From Nitrososphaerales archaeon TH5895 (GTDB lineage: Archaea > Thermoproteota > Nitrososphaeria > Nitrososphaerales > Nitrososphaeraceae), in assembly GCA_014523695.1 (NCBI GenBank), contig JAATVS010000402.1, positions 1 through 5,650 on the forward strand: DNA of 5,650 bases, given 5' to 3'. The notes beneath the pieces were generated by a model, which ran no database searches, was not told the origin of the DNA, and saw nothing but the letters and a program-made list of their open reading frames with translations. Below, piece after piece: positions 1 through 4,775 of this stretch (the stretch's first letter is position 1; each line of letters starts with the position of its first letter). The position numbers and the translations under genes are program-made.

Positions 1-139
1 CATACCTGATAAGAAGGTCATTAAATTGCTTCTGAAGCTCCACCATTGCTTCATGGTTTTTCTTCGGGATTCTCCAGATGAAAAGCTGGACCTGATTCCC
101 GATCTCCTTTTCCATTTCCATCACATCCGATTTATTCAT
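1..139 (-). CDS. DUF1428-like small protein, N-terminal part (cut by window edge)
   Basis: Reading leftwards from the ATG at 139-137, the frame is open to the window edge and gives 46 residues beginning MNKSDVMEMEKEIGNQ. After a charged leader come a beta strand (VQLFIWRIP), the KKN turn, and a helix (HEAMVELQKQFNDLL). This order matches the start of DUF1428 proteins (E. coli YbaA type: 'VDGFVVAVPADKKDAY...'), which are small dimeric alpha/beta-barrel proteins of about 115-120 residues with no established function. About 70 residues should therefore lie outside the window. The first ATG is chosen because a TATA element sits about 27 bases upstream, as expected for a leaderless archaeal mRNA; ATGs at codons 7 and 9 are also possible. 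The family call rests on remembered similarity over a short stretch. Confidence 0.62.
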   Translation of the reverse strand, partial: MNKSDVMEMEKEIGNQVQLFIWRIPKKNHEAMVELQKQFNDLLIRY

Positions 140-147
140 GGGATAAG

Positions 148-165
148 GTATACAAAGTATACTTT
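148..165. promoter_or_regulatory. Palindromic operator candidate (GTATAC-AAA-GTATAC, AAAGTATACTTT)
   Basis: Two GTATAC hexamers (148-153 and 157-162) flank AAA. The second lies inside the perfect 12-base palindrome AAAGTATACTTT (154-165). The palindrome overlaps the downstream edge of the minus-strand TATA box, between it and the start codon. A protein bound here would compete with TBP/TFB or block initiation, so this is a natural place for a repressor operator. The 11-mer AGTATACTTTA (156-166) recurs at 776-786, ahead of the secreted-protein gene. Regulation is inferred; only the symmetry and position are seen. Confidence 0.35.
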
Positions 166-170
166 ATAAG
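161..170 (-). promoter_or_regulatory. TATA box of the DUF1428-like gene
   Basis: On the minus strand this reads CTTATAAAGT. Its centre is about 27 bases ahead of the ATG at 139, which is the spacing expected when transcription starts at or just before the start codon. Because the element is nearly symmetrical it also reads TTTATAAG on the plus strand, but no plus-strand gene begins nearby. Confidence 0.5.
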
Positions 171-256
171 TATGCAAGGGATCAAAAGTATAGTTGCTAC
201 AATACTTAAGGATTGGAAAAAGAAGCGCCTTTTCTCACAAATTATAAAAATACAAA

Positions 257-433
257 CTAGAAACGAACTATACCCGTTAGATTATTTGGACTCCTAAACG
301 TTAAGGAAGAATCCTGTAGCAAACTCTGCCATAATGAATAAACAAACTGCATCGCTGTTTGAATAGCGACCACTTTAATGTTTTTCTTCATCAGTTTCTG
401 AATCCTAGACATTTCTGGCTCACTCTTTCTCAT
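257..433 (-). CDS. Doubtful 58-residue small ORF, unknown function
   Basis: An ATG at 433-431 opens a 58-codon frame ending with TAG at 259-257. The product is basic in its first third (MRKSEPEMSRIQKLMKKN), then hydrophobic and aromatic (VVAIQTAMQFVYSLWQSLL), and ends in a polar tail. The middle could form one amphipathic or membrane-associated helix. I do not recognise the family. The frame stays open for 13 codons upstream of the ATG, and there is no clear TATA element or ribosome binding site ahead of it. It may be a real small protein, a remnant of a larger gene, or chance. It shares an otherwise gene-free 650-base gap with nothing better. Confidence 0.22.
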   Translation of the reverse strand: MRKSEPEMSRIQKLMKKNIKVVAIQTAMQFVYSLWQSLLQDSSLTFRSPNNLTGIVRF

Positions 434-489
434 TTCAAAGTAGATACGTAGATTTGATACAGTAAATGATTAAGTAGATTCAGCAGCGA

Positions 490-527
490 ATTGATTCATT
501 AAGAGATATATCATTGAACAAATCAAT
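490..527. repeat. Inverted repeat ATTGATT ... AATCAAT
   Basis: Seven-base arms at 490-496 and 521-527 are perfect complements. Inside them TTCA (495-498) faces TGAA (515-518), and the palindrome GATATATC lies at 505-512. The nested symmetry could be a protein-binding site or a cruciform-prone element. AT-rich DNA produces such arms by chance fairly often, so the weight is low. Confidence 0.22.
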
Positions 528-775
528 ACGAAGCGTGTTAGTACCAGCCTATAACTGTCGATAGGCCAACAAAATCCCGCAATACACTCTCCCTTTACTT
601 CGGGTACTTTACCTATTATGTCGCAAACTGGCCAGTCATAGGTTCATGCATAAACTCATCAAACTACAGATGATCATCGAAGATCAGCGTACTAATCCAA
701 AAGACAAAAGTGAAATCAATTATAGTATAATTATAAGATAAAACCTAATCAACTGAAATATAGATTTGCCAACGT

Positions 776-786
776 AGTATACTTTA
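776..786 (+). promoter_or_regulatory. AGTATACTTTA element ahead of the secreted-protein gene
   Basis: This 11-mer is identical to 156-166 in the promoter of the DUF1428-like gene. Its end is 10 bases before the ATG at 796, and it contains the GTATAC palindrome. A weak TATA-like AAATATAG lies at 757-764, about 35 bases before the ATG. The 776-786 copy would then sit near the transcription start, where a regulator could block initiation. A related AAGTATACTT at 3721-3730 lies inside a coding sequence, so the motif is not exclusive to promoters. Confidence 0.25.
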
Positions 787-795
787 CACAATAAT

Positions 796-1206
796 ATGAT
801 GCACGCTCAATATATCAAATATGGAATATTATTCGGGCTTCTACTAATATGCACGATCATGGTTAGTGTGACTACAGATGGTCAGAAGTCTGTTTTTGCA
901 CAGATTACTCCAGCTCCAGAAAAATTTGGTAGCAATGATGATGCCACAGATAGCTCACATGATATTGGCACTGGCAATGACAATCCACAGGGTATAACAC
1001 CCAGCGAAAAGACAGATAATGCCCCAGAAGAAACTACCGACTCGACCGATTCTAATGACGTTAACAGTGAGCAGACAACAACTGAACAAGACGATGAAAC
1101 AATAACCACTGAAGAACAAGATCCCGACCCGACAAACCAGTTGGTAGAAGCGATAATGAATGAAGTCAATGAAGCGTTGTCTGCTTCTGGTATATTTAGT
1201 CCATAA
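796..1206 (+). CDS. Small secreted acidic Thr/Asp/Glu-rich protein
   Basis: This 136-residue protein has a signal peptide: a short polar start with one Lys (MMHAQYIKYG), a hydrophobic core at about residues 10-25 (ILFGLLLICTIMVSV), and the cleavage pattern SVFA|QITP after Ala35. The 'VFAQ' end is a frequent feature of exported proteins in Nitrososphaerales. The mature part, about residues 36-113, is disordered-looking and made mostly of D, E, S, T, N and P, with no Cys. The last 20 residues (NQLVEAIMNEVNEALSASG) could form an amphipathic helix, perhaps a docking segment. I recognise no domain. Ser/Thr-rich acidic stretches of this kind are often glycosylated on archaeal cell surfaces; that is inference. 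The gene stands alone. Two adjacent ATG codons (796 and 799) are equally possible starts. Confidence 0.72.
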   Translation: MMHAQYIKYGILFGLLLICTIMVSVTTDGQKSVFAQITPAPEKFGSNDDATDSSHDIGTGNDNPQGITPSEKTDNAPEETTDSTDSNDVNSEQTTTEQDDETITTEEQDPDPTNQLVEAIMNEVNEALSASGIFSP

Positions 1207-1413
1207 ATCCAAACTTTCTTTTTGCACGAAAAATTTCGAAGATAGGTCTATAGGTTTGGCAACTAAATTGACAATCTTGACTGACATCGCTGACGGTCCC
1301 ACTAGGGAAGCATTTTGTACACTCTATTGTCAGTCAGAACAAGTTATAGTAATCAGCGGTAGCTTTCGAAGATTCAATCTTTAATTTATGATACTTCTTA
1401 ATTGGGGCTATAG

Positions 1414-1652
1414 ATGCCCAAGCTTAATGTAGTAATTCTAGTGGGAACACTCAAGAGCAGTTCAGAAATCTCAAATACTCATCTTTTGTCCGAATTCTTG
1501 GCAAAACATCTCACAACTTATGAAACCAAGAAATTATGAAACTGATAGATTATGATCTCCGTCCTGGAGTTTATACTAAAGTTGATTCAGATGACTGGCC
1601 TGCGACCTTTGAAAAGATAGTGGCGGCGACGGCGGAGACAGCGGCGATATAG
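1414..1652 (+). pseudogene. Flavodoxin / NADPH-dependent FMN reductase pseudogene (frameshifted, truncated)
   Basis: The ATG at 1414 begins MPKLNVVILVGTLKSSS and continues NTHLLSEFLAKHL. This is the first beta strand, the FMN-phosphate loop (VGTLKSSSEISNTH) and the first helix of the NADPH-dependent FMN reductase/WrbA-like flavodoxin fold. The frame stops at TGA 1537-1539. The next part of the same protein resumes in another frame from about 1539, KLIDYDLRPGVYTKVDSDDW, followed by PATFEKIVAA to 1628. This matches thaumarchaeal flavodoxin-family proteins, which continue with 'D-I/V-x-x-F-A-T-P-I-W-W'. That next strand and everything after it are missing: the frame enters GC-rich repetitive DNA and ends at TAG 1650-1652. 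About 75 of an expected 180-200 residues remain. A TATA-like AATTTATGAT lies about 27 bases before the ATG. Sequencing error could explain the frameshift but not the truncation. Confidence 0.68.
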
Positions 1653-1699
1653 GAGAGTGTACCATAAACATAGAAGATTCAGAAATCTCTGAACCATAA
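1620..1699 (+). other. GC-rich Gly/Asp-coding block joined to the pseudogene end
   Basis: From 1622 the base composition jumps to GC-rich imperfect triplets (GGCGGCGACGGCGGAGACAGC), unlike the AT-rich surroundings. In the frame starting at 1622 they read GGDGGDSGDIGECTINIEDSEISEP and stop at TAA 1697-1699. In the same frame beyond that stop, 1700-1816 reads a hydrophobic Trp-rich stretch (SFFLWWLSVGAVGLW) and a polar tail. The antisense frame is Ser/Pro-rich. The block may be the tail of another gene joined to the pseudogene by rearrangement, or simple-sequence DNA. I cannot identify a parent gene. Confidence 0.3.
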
Positions 1700-1933
1700 T
1701 CCTTCTTTCTCTGGTGGTTAAGTGTCGGAGCAGTAGGATTATGGCGTTTATTTATTATAGAAATTAATATGCTGGCTATCCTAGATCCAAAATCCAATTT
1801 ATTTATCGATTCCATCTGATACTCTTTATTTATAATGTTAAAAAAAGTATTCTACTATAAAAAAGATTAAAACCCTTTGTAATTAGTACATATATTGCAT
1901 TAATGTTATATCTTAGTATCCGAGAAATCAAAA
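1653..1933. other. Intergenic spacer with gene debris and the promoter of the beta-helix gene
   Basis: A hairpin TTCAGA-AATC-TCTGAA lies at 1678-1693. Its left 12 bases, TTCAGAAATCTC (1678-1689), repeat 1461-1472 inside the pseudogene. The part from about 1836 is strongly AT-rich, with several TATA-like strings (CTATAAAAAAG near 1855; TTATATC at 1906-1912). No intact coding region is supported. The minus-strand frame 1815-1576 is judged antisense to the pseudogene and the GC-rich block. Confidence 0.4.
1904..1914 (+). promoter_or_regulatory. Candidate TATA box of the beta-helix gene
   Basis: TTATATC at 1906-1912 is centred about 25 bases before the ATG at 1934, so a leaderless transcript would result. 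There is no Shine-Dalgarno sequence before the ATG, which fits. A stronger TATA string (TATAAAAA near 1856) is about 75 bases upstream and would give a leader instead. Confidence 0.35.
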
Positions 1934-3118
1934 ATGACTCCGGTTATTGCGGCACTGGCGGCAGTCTTTGCATTATCTTTATGTAGTACACCAGTTCTAG
2001 CTTCACTATCAAACTCCTCATCTTCAGAAACAACTGACTTATCAACATCGGATCCTGTTCCTAAATGCGTGATATTCAATTCTGAAGAGAGAATGATAAT
2101 AATTAATTGCAAGAATATTAACTTAACACAGATTGAGAGTCAACTTAAAGATCCAGATGTATTACATAGAGATGCAAATTTTGACAAGGGATGGGTATTG
2201 AATGCAGGGATTACAGTGGCTGAGAATGCTGTCCTATACATTAATTCCAGCGACACTTCGTGGCTCAAAATAGTTGCGGATGGAGAAACTGCATATCCGA
2301 TATATGTATCTGGTAGTTTGAAGATTAATTCGGTAGGGATAAGCTCTTGGAATCCTAATACTAATGATTATACGTCAAGCCTAGACTCTCATAGAAATGG
2401 CGAGGATGTCCATATTGGCACCCCAAGGCCATATATTATAGTTAATGATGATGCAACAGGGACAACTGATATTATAGATTCAGAACTAGCGTTCCTTGGA
2501 TATGAATCAGGATATGGCGGAGGTCGTACCGGACTTAGATACGAAGGAGGTGATGGCAGTCTGGTAAAAGGAAACAATATTCACGATCTGTACTTTGGTT
2601 TCTACTCGAAAGGTGTTGGCGGTATTAAAATAGAAAATAATTATGTGCATGATAATATTCATTATGGATTAGATCCGCATACTGGAACGCATGACATGAT
2701 TATTAGGAACAATACAGTACATGATAATGGCTCTATTGGGATCATTTGTTCATTAGACTGCTACGACATAACAATTGAAAATAATATGGTATACAACAAC
2801 ACCAAGATGGGTATAATGTTTAGCAGAAATATGACTGATTCTATTGCTAGAAATAATAATGTTAGCAACGAAGACCGAGGAATTGTTATTTCTGAATCCC
2901 GCAACAATGAGATTTATAATAACACAGTTTCAGATAGTGGTAGTGGTATAGATTTGGATGAAGAATCTTTCGATAACACCATTCATGATAATACTATATT
3001 GGGTATATCTGATCCTGAAGATGCACTAGGGATAGAAGAGGATGCCCAAAATCAAAACGCATTGTATTCGAACATAGTCGTAGATGACCATAATCAAGGA
3101 GACCCTTTTTCTCCTTGA
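1934..3118 (+). CDS. Secreted right-handed parallel beta-helix protein, AlgG-type mannuronan C5-epimerase homologue
   Basis: This 394-residue protein has a Sec signal peptide (hydrophobic residues 3-23, cleavage after VLA at 23), then a Ser/Thr-rich linker (24-42). A non-repeat N-terminal domain (about 43-200) contains Cys45 and Cys59, which could form a disulfide. Residues 205-360 are a run of beta-helix (PbH1) coils of about 22-24 residues with the repeating 'IxxNxVxDNxxxGI' pattern. The block from about 215 to 310 aligns by eye with the catalytic region of bacterial AlgG: 'HDLYFGFYS', 'IKIENNYVHDN', 'HYGLDPHTGTHDM', 'GIICS'. AlgG carries DPHD; here it is DPHT (247-250). The 'HGII-SRE' of AlgG becomes IGIICSLDC, so Leu replaces the expected catalytic Arg. 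The role is therefore polysaccharide epimerisation, lyase-like cleavage, or binding only. Many N-x-S/T sites suggest glycosylation. No upstream in-frame start exists before the TAA at 1901-1903. Confidence 0.78.
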   Translation: MTPVIAALAAVFALSLCSTPVLASLSNSSSSETTDLSTSDPVPKCVIFNSEERMIIINCKNINLTQIESQLKDPDVLHRDANFDKGWVLNAGITVAENAVLYINSSDTSWLKIVADGETAYPIYVSGSLKINSVGISSWNPNTNDYTSSLDSHRNGEDVHIGTPRPYIIVNDDATGTTDIIDSELAFLGYESGYGGGRTGLRYEGGDGSLVKGNNIHDLYFGFYSKGVGGIKIENNYVHDNIHYGLDPHTGTHDMIIRNNTVHDNGSIGIICSLDCYDITIENNMVYNNTKMGIMFSRNMTDSIARNNNVSNEDRGIVISESRNNEIYNNTVSDSGSGIDLDEESFDNTIHDNTILGISDPEDALGIEEDAQNQNALYSNIVVDDHNQGDPFSP

Positions 3119-3289
3119 AACAAAATCCTCGTTGATACTATTGGTGAAGATGAGGTGTATGCGTCAGATTGTGGATGGTCTTCTATATTAGTCATGTTTA
3201 TCTTCACTTAATGGTATGCAAGTCCTAAGCCTAATCAGAACAGGCATCGGCAGATGAGTACATGGGCTATAGCTGTATTATATCTAATC

Positions 3290-3318
3290 TTGACTCACAA
3301 GGAATAGACGTGGGTCAA
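3290..3318. repeat. Nine-base-pair hairpin TTGACTCAC / GTGGGTCAA
   Basis: The arms at 3290-3298 and 3310-3318 pair over nine positions, with one G-U wobble when transcribed on the plus strand, around an 11-base loop. No T-run follows on either side, so it does not look like a simple terminator. Together with the next hairpin it could be part of a structured RNA or an mRNA 3' end structure. Confidence 0.4.
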
Positions 3319-3348
3319 ACCAAACTTGGCGAGCAATGAACAGGGCAT

Positions 3349-3382
3349 GGGGGGGAAATAATTCTAGCCTGAAAACCCCCCC
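3349..3382. repeat. G7 / C7 hairpin
   Basis: Seven consecutive G (3349-3355) face seven consecutive C (3376-3382) around a 20-base AT-rich loop, and GGGCC follows directly. Seven G-C pairs make an unusually stable stem for such AT-rich DNA. Homopolymer runs of this length rarely occur here by chance and are prone to slippage. The function is unknown; a structured RNA, a transcription roadblock, or a relic are all open. Confidence 0.4.
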
Positions 3383-3637
3383 GGGCCTCTTAGTCAATAC
3401 CCGTATCCCTATCTTGCTACAACTATACGTCAAAGCTAGTGCATGCCTGCATGACTTTAACCTTTTCTAACACTGTATTTGAAAATTGTGATAGTATATA
3501 GCTCCCTTACTGACTACAATTCATAATACAACATAGGATGACGATTACATAATAGAGGTTACTCCCCCTCGCCCAGAAGGCATGTCTTATTTTTAGCATG
3601 GTAAGGTAAAAATCAGTTGTAGAAGTTGTCTGAGAGA

Positions 3638-3913
3638 ATGGAATCACCCAACTCAACCATAACATACACATATGACGACAAAATATTAGAAAATGAAATT
3701 GAGTCTTGGAATAGTTTTGGAAGTATACTTAGGGATGAAAATCGAATTATTTTTCGTCAAATGCTAGAGGATATCAAGGCCTATTCCGAAACTGCTAAAG
3801 CCAAGGGAAAGAACTTTTCATTTGAATCGATGTGTATGAGATTAATATTGCAACAGCAAAAGATGATAAATGAGCTATTTTGCAAGCTTTCAGCAAAGAA
3901 GGCCTTAGGATAG
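3638..3913 (+). CDS. Small helical protein of unknown function
   Basis: From the ATG at 3638 the product has 91 residues; a TTG at 3626 would add four (start choice uncertain, no Shine-Dalgarno before either). After a short polar start (MESPNSTITYTYDDKIL) the rest looks all-helical: ENEIESWNSFGSILRDENR, then IIFRQMLEDIKAYSETAKAKG, then ESMCMRLILQQQKMINELF. The pattern 'W-x-x-F-x-x-x-L-R-x-E-x-R-x-x-F-x-x-M-L', a Lys/Gly turn, and a final hydrophobic helix with QQ-K-M-I recalls a family of uncharacterised archaeal proteins of about 80-100 residues. I give no function. Nothing indicates a membrane or export. A TATA-like CTTATTTTTA lies at 3586-3595, about 36 bases before the TTG. It stands alone between two long spacers. 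Confidence 0.68.
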   Translation: MESPNSTITYTYDDKILENEIESWNSFGSILRDENRIIFRQMLEDIKAYSETAKAKGKNFSFESMCMRLILQQQKMINELFCKLSAKKALG

Positions 3914-3940
3914 GTTACCTTCTTAGGACCTAGATTTTGT
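3911..3940 (+). terminator. Weak terminator candidate after the small helical gene
   Basis: Five-base arms TAGGT (3911-3915, overlapping the TAG stop) and ACCTA (3928-3932) are followed by ATTTTGTT. Archaeal termination depends mainly on T-runs, and this one is short, so support is weak. Confidence 0.2.
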
Positions 3941-3959
3941 TACTAAATCCACTTATGAC

Positions 3960-4102
3960 TCATATCTGTAGGGAGGAGGAAATTCTATCTTTAATCACAA
4001 TGTTCATGCTAGGCAACTTGATTTGTCCCTGCTCCAAAAAATGCTGATGTTCCGATCACGATCACCAGGACAACCTTGTGCACATGTAGGATCTCTCAAA
4101 AA
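3960..4102 (-). pseudogene. Probable relic of a TnpB/OrfB-type transposase C-terminus
   Basis: Read on the minus strand from about 4102, the frame gives FLRDPTCAQGCPGDRDRNIS. Its spacing, a Cys pair followed by Asp-Arg-Asp-x-Asn, is that of the zinc-ribbon end of IS200/IS605-family OrfB/TnpB proteins ('C-x-x-C-G-x-x-x-D-R-D-x-N-A-A-x-N-I'). The match is imperfect: the ribbon's CG has become GC, and NAA is NIS. Past a six-T homopolymer (A-run at 4036-4041 on the plus strand) the frame that best resembles an OrfB tail shifts to LEQGQIKLPSMNIVIKD and stops at 3960. No start codon, upstream catalytic region or element end is visible. The short match could be chance. Confidence 0.3.
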
Positions 4103-4241
4103 GGTTTCATGAAATTGTGGTAAGAAGAAAATAAGAATCCAATACGTTTTGATCCTCTGTTTCAAGCACCAAGCACAAGGTTCTTATATTTCGATGTAGA
4201 TGATAGTATCCCAAGGATAAGAAGGAATTAACAATTAAGAC
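4103..4241. promoter_or_regulatory. Upstream region of the SWIM-like gene
   Basis: TTCTTATATTTCG at about 4181-4193 contains a TATA-like core centred about 55 bases before the ATG at 4242. It would give a leader of roughly 30 bases carrying only a weak purine stretch (AAGGAA). No other gene signal is seen. Confidence 0.25.
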
Positions 4242-4775
4242 ATGTCAAATAAAAAGGACGAGTCTTCGGAAGATGGTGAACCTGATCAAGATGCCGACTA
4301 CCATCGAAATCACGGAAACCAACAAAAGAAAAGAGACCAACCAGGTAAGAAGGAATCAGCAGAAGATGTTTTTGTAATTAAGTCTAATACGTTAGATGAA
4401 GGTACTATGGCATTTATTCACTGGCTGAACTCTACTCACAAGAATTCTACAATCGAAAACCCAATTGTGGTCAAGAGTTTCGAAAATGATAGGTGTACAG
4501 TGTTACGGGATAGCTCAATTCAAGCTGAAGTGAATGTTGAAACAAAAGAGGGAGTACCTATGTGTCAGTATTGCAAGGCAGATGATTGTGCCCATGTAGG
4601 TTTCACAATATGTCTAGAACAGCTTCACGGCAGAGGTGAAACGTTGGAAAGTATAGAAGCTGAAGCTGATAATGAAGCTGAAGGTACTCATATCAGCAAA
4701 GAGAACCAGGCTACGACAGGCTTGAGCTACTGCTTATTCATCAGTCTTATCGCTTCCTACATATTCTTTTCCTAA
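4242..4775 (+). CDS. SWIM-like zinc-cluster protein of unknown function
   Basis: This 177-residue soluble protein has three parts. Residues 1-42 are hydrophilic, full of D, E, K, N and Q, and probably disordered. Residues 43-135 look folded, with strands and helices (EDVFVIKSNT, TMAFIHWLNSTH, ENPIVVKSF, IQAEVNVE), followed by a metal-site candidate, Cys108-x2-Cys111-x4-Cys116-x-His118, then GFTICLEQLHGRG. This CxxC...CxH order resembles SWIM zinc fingers (CxC...CxH), which bind DNA or protein partners, and a type seen in short thaumarchaeal proteins. Residues 136-157 are acidic. The last 20 residues, including YCLFISLIASYIFFS, are hydrophobic and come from DNA that is also the antisense of the antiporter's 3' end. 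This suggests that an earlier stop was lost and the tail is accidental. The ATG is the first in frame. Confidence is good for a gene, low for function. Confidence 0.7.
   Translation: MSNKKDESSEDGEPDQDADYHRNHGNQQKKRDQPGKKESAEDVFVIKSNTLDEGTMAFIHWLNSTHKNSTIENPIVVKSFENDRCTVLRDSSIQAEVNVETKEGVPMCQYCKADDCAHVGFTICLEQLHGRGETLESIEAEADNEAEGTHISKENQATTGLSYCLFISLIASYIFFS

Larger units (their letters stand above)
434..795. other. Gene-poor intergenic stretch
   Basis: No convincing coding region is visible. On the minus strand an open stretch of about 57 codons without a good start covers roughly 474-647 and includes KVPEVKGECIAGF. It might be the debris of a gene but is not recognisable. On the plus strand there is a 31-codon ATG frame (645-740) of low-complexity Lys/Ile composition. 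The stretch also holds the dyad at 490-527 and the promoter of the gene at 796. No tRNA-like or rRNA-like sequence is seen. Confidence 0.5.
3119..3625. other. 507-base intergenic region with two hairpins
   Basis: No convincing gene is seen. Right after the TGA of the beta-helix gene the same frame stays open for 30 codons (3119-3208), ending at TAA 3209-3211. A 17-codon ATG frame (MSTWAIAVLYLILTHKE) lies near 3254-3307. Two hairpins, at 3290-3318 and 3349-3382, stand out. A CATGC-CT-GCATG inverted repeat lies at 3442-3453. A TATA-like CTTATTTTTA at 3586-3595 may serve the next gene. Confidence 0.5.

Noticed and set aside
474..647. Minus-strand stretch containing KVPEVKGECIAGF, thought of as a broken gene
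   Set aside because: No good start codon, a short span, and no family match that I trust.
955..1302. Minus-strand open frame of 115 codons (and a second one at 882-1169)
   Set aside because: Both are antisense to the secreted acidic protein. Their Ser/Val/Cys-rich composition is what the complement of Asp/Glu/Thr codons gives, and no domain is recognisable.
1234..1373. TTTCGAAGAT at 1234-1243 and 1364-1373 as a direct repeat
   Set aside because: The same 10-mer also occurs near 5404-5413 inside the antiporter gene, so it is not specific to this spacer.
1160..1384. Plus-strand open frame of 74 codons
   Set aside because: Its start lies in another frame inside the secreted-protein gene. The remainder crosses intergenic DNA, with no promoter, no family and an unconvincing composition.
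1576..1815. Minus-strand frame of 79 codons with a Ser/Pro-rich end
   Set aside because: It runs antisense to the flavodoxin pseudogene and the GC-rich triplet block, and its Ser/Pro repeats are the complement of those triplets. A TATA string at 1827-1836 is too close to its ATG to serve it.
1906..2112. Minus-strand frame overlapping the start of the beta-helix gene
   Set aside because: It is antisense to a well-supported secreted protein and has no recognisable content.
2389..2577. Minus-strand Pro/Ser-rich frame
   Set aside because: It is antisense to the Gly-rich part of the beta-helix gene.
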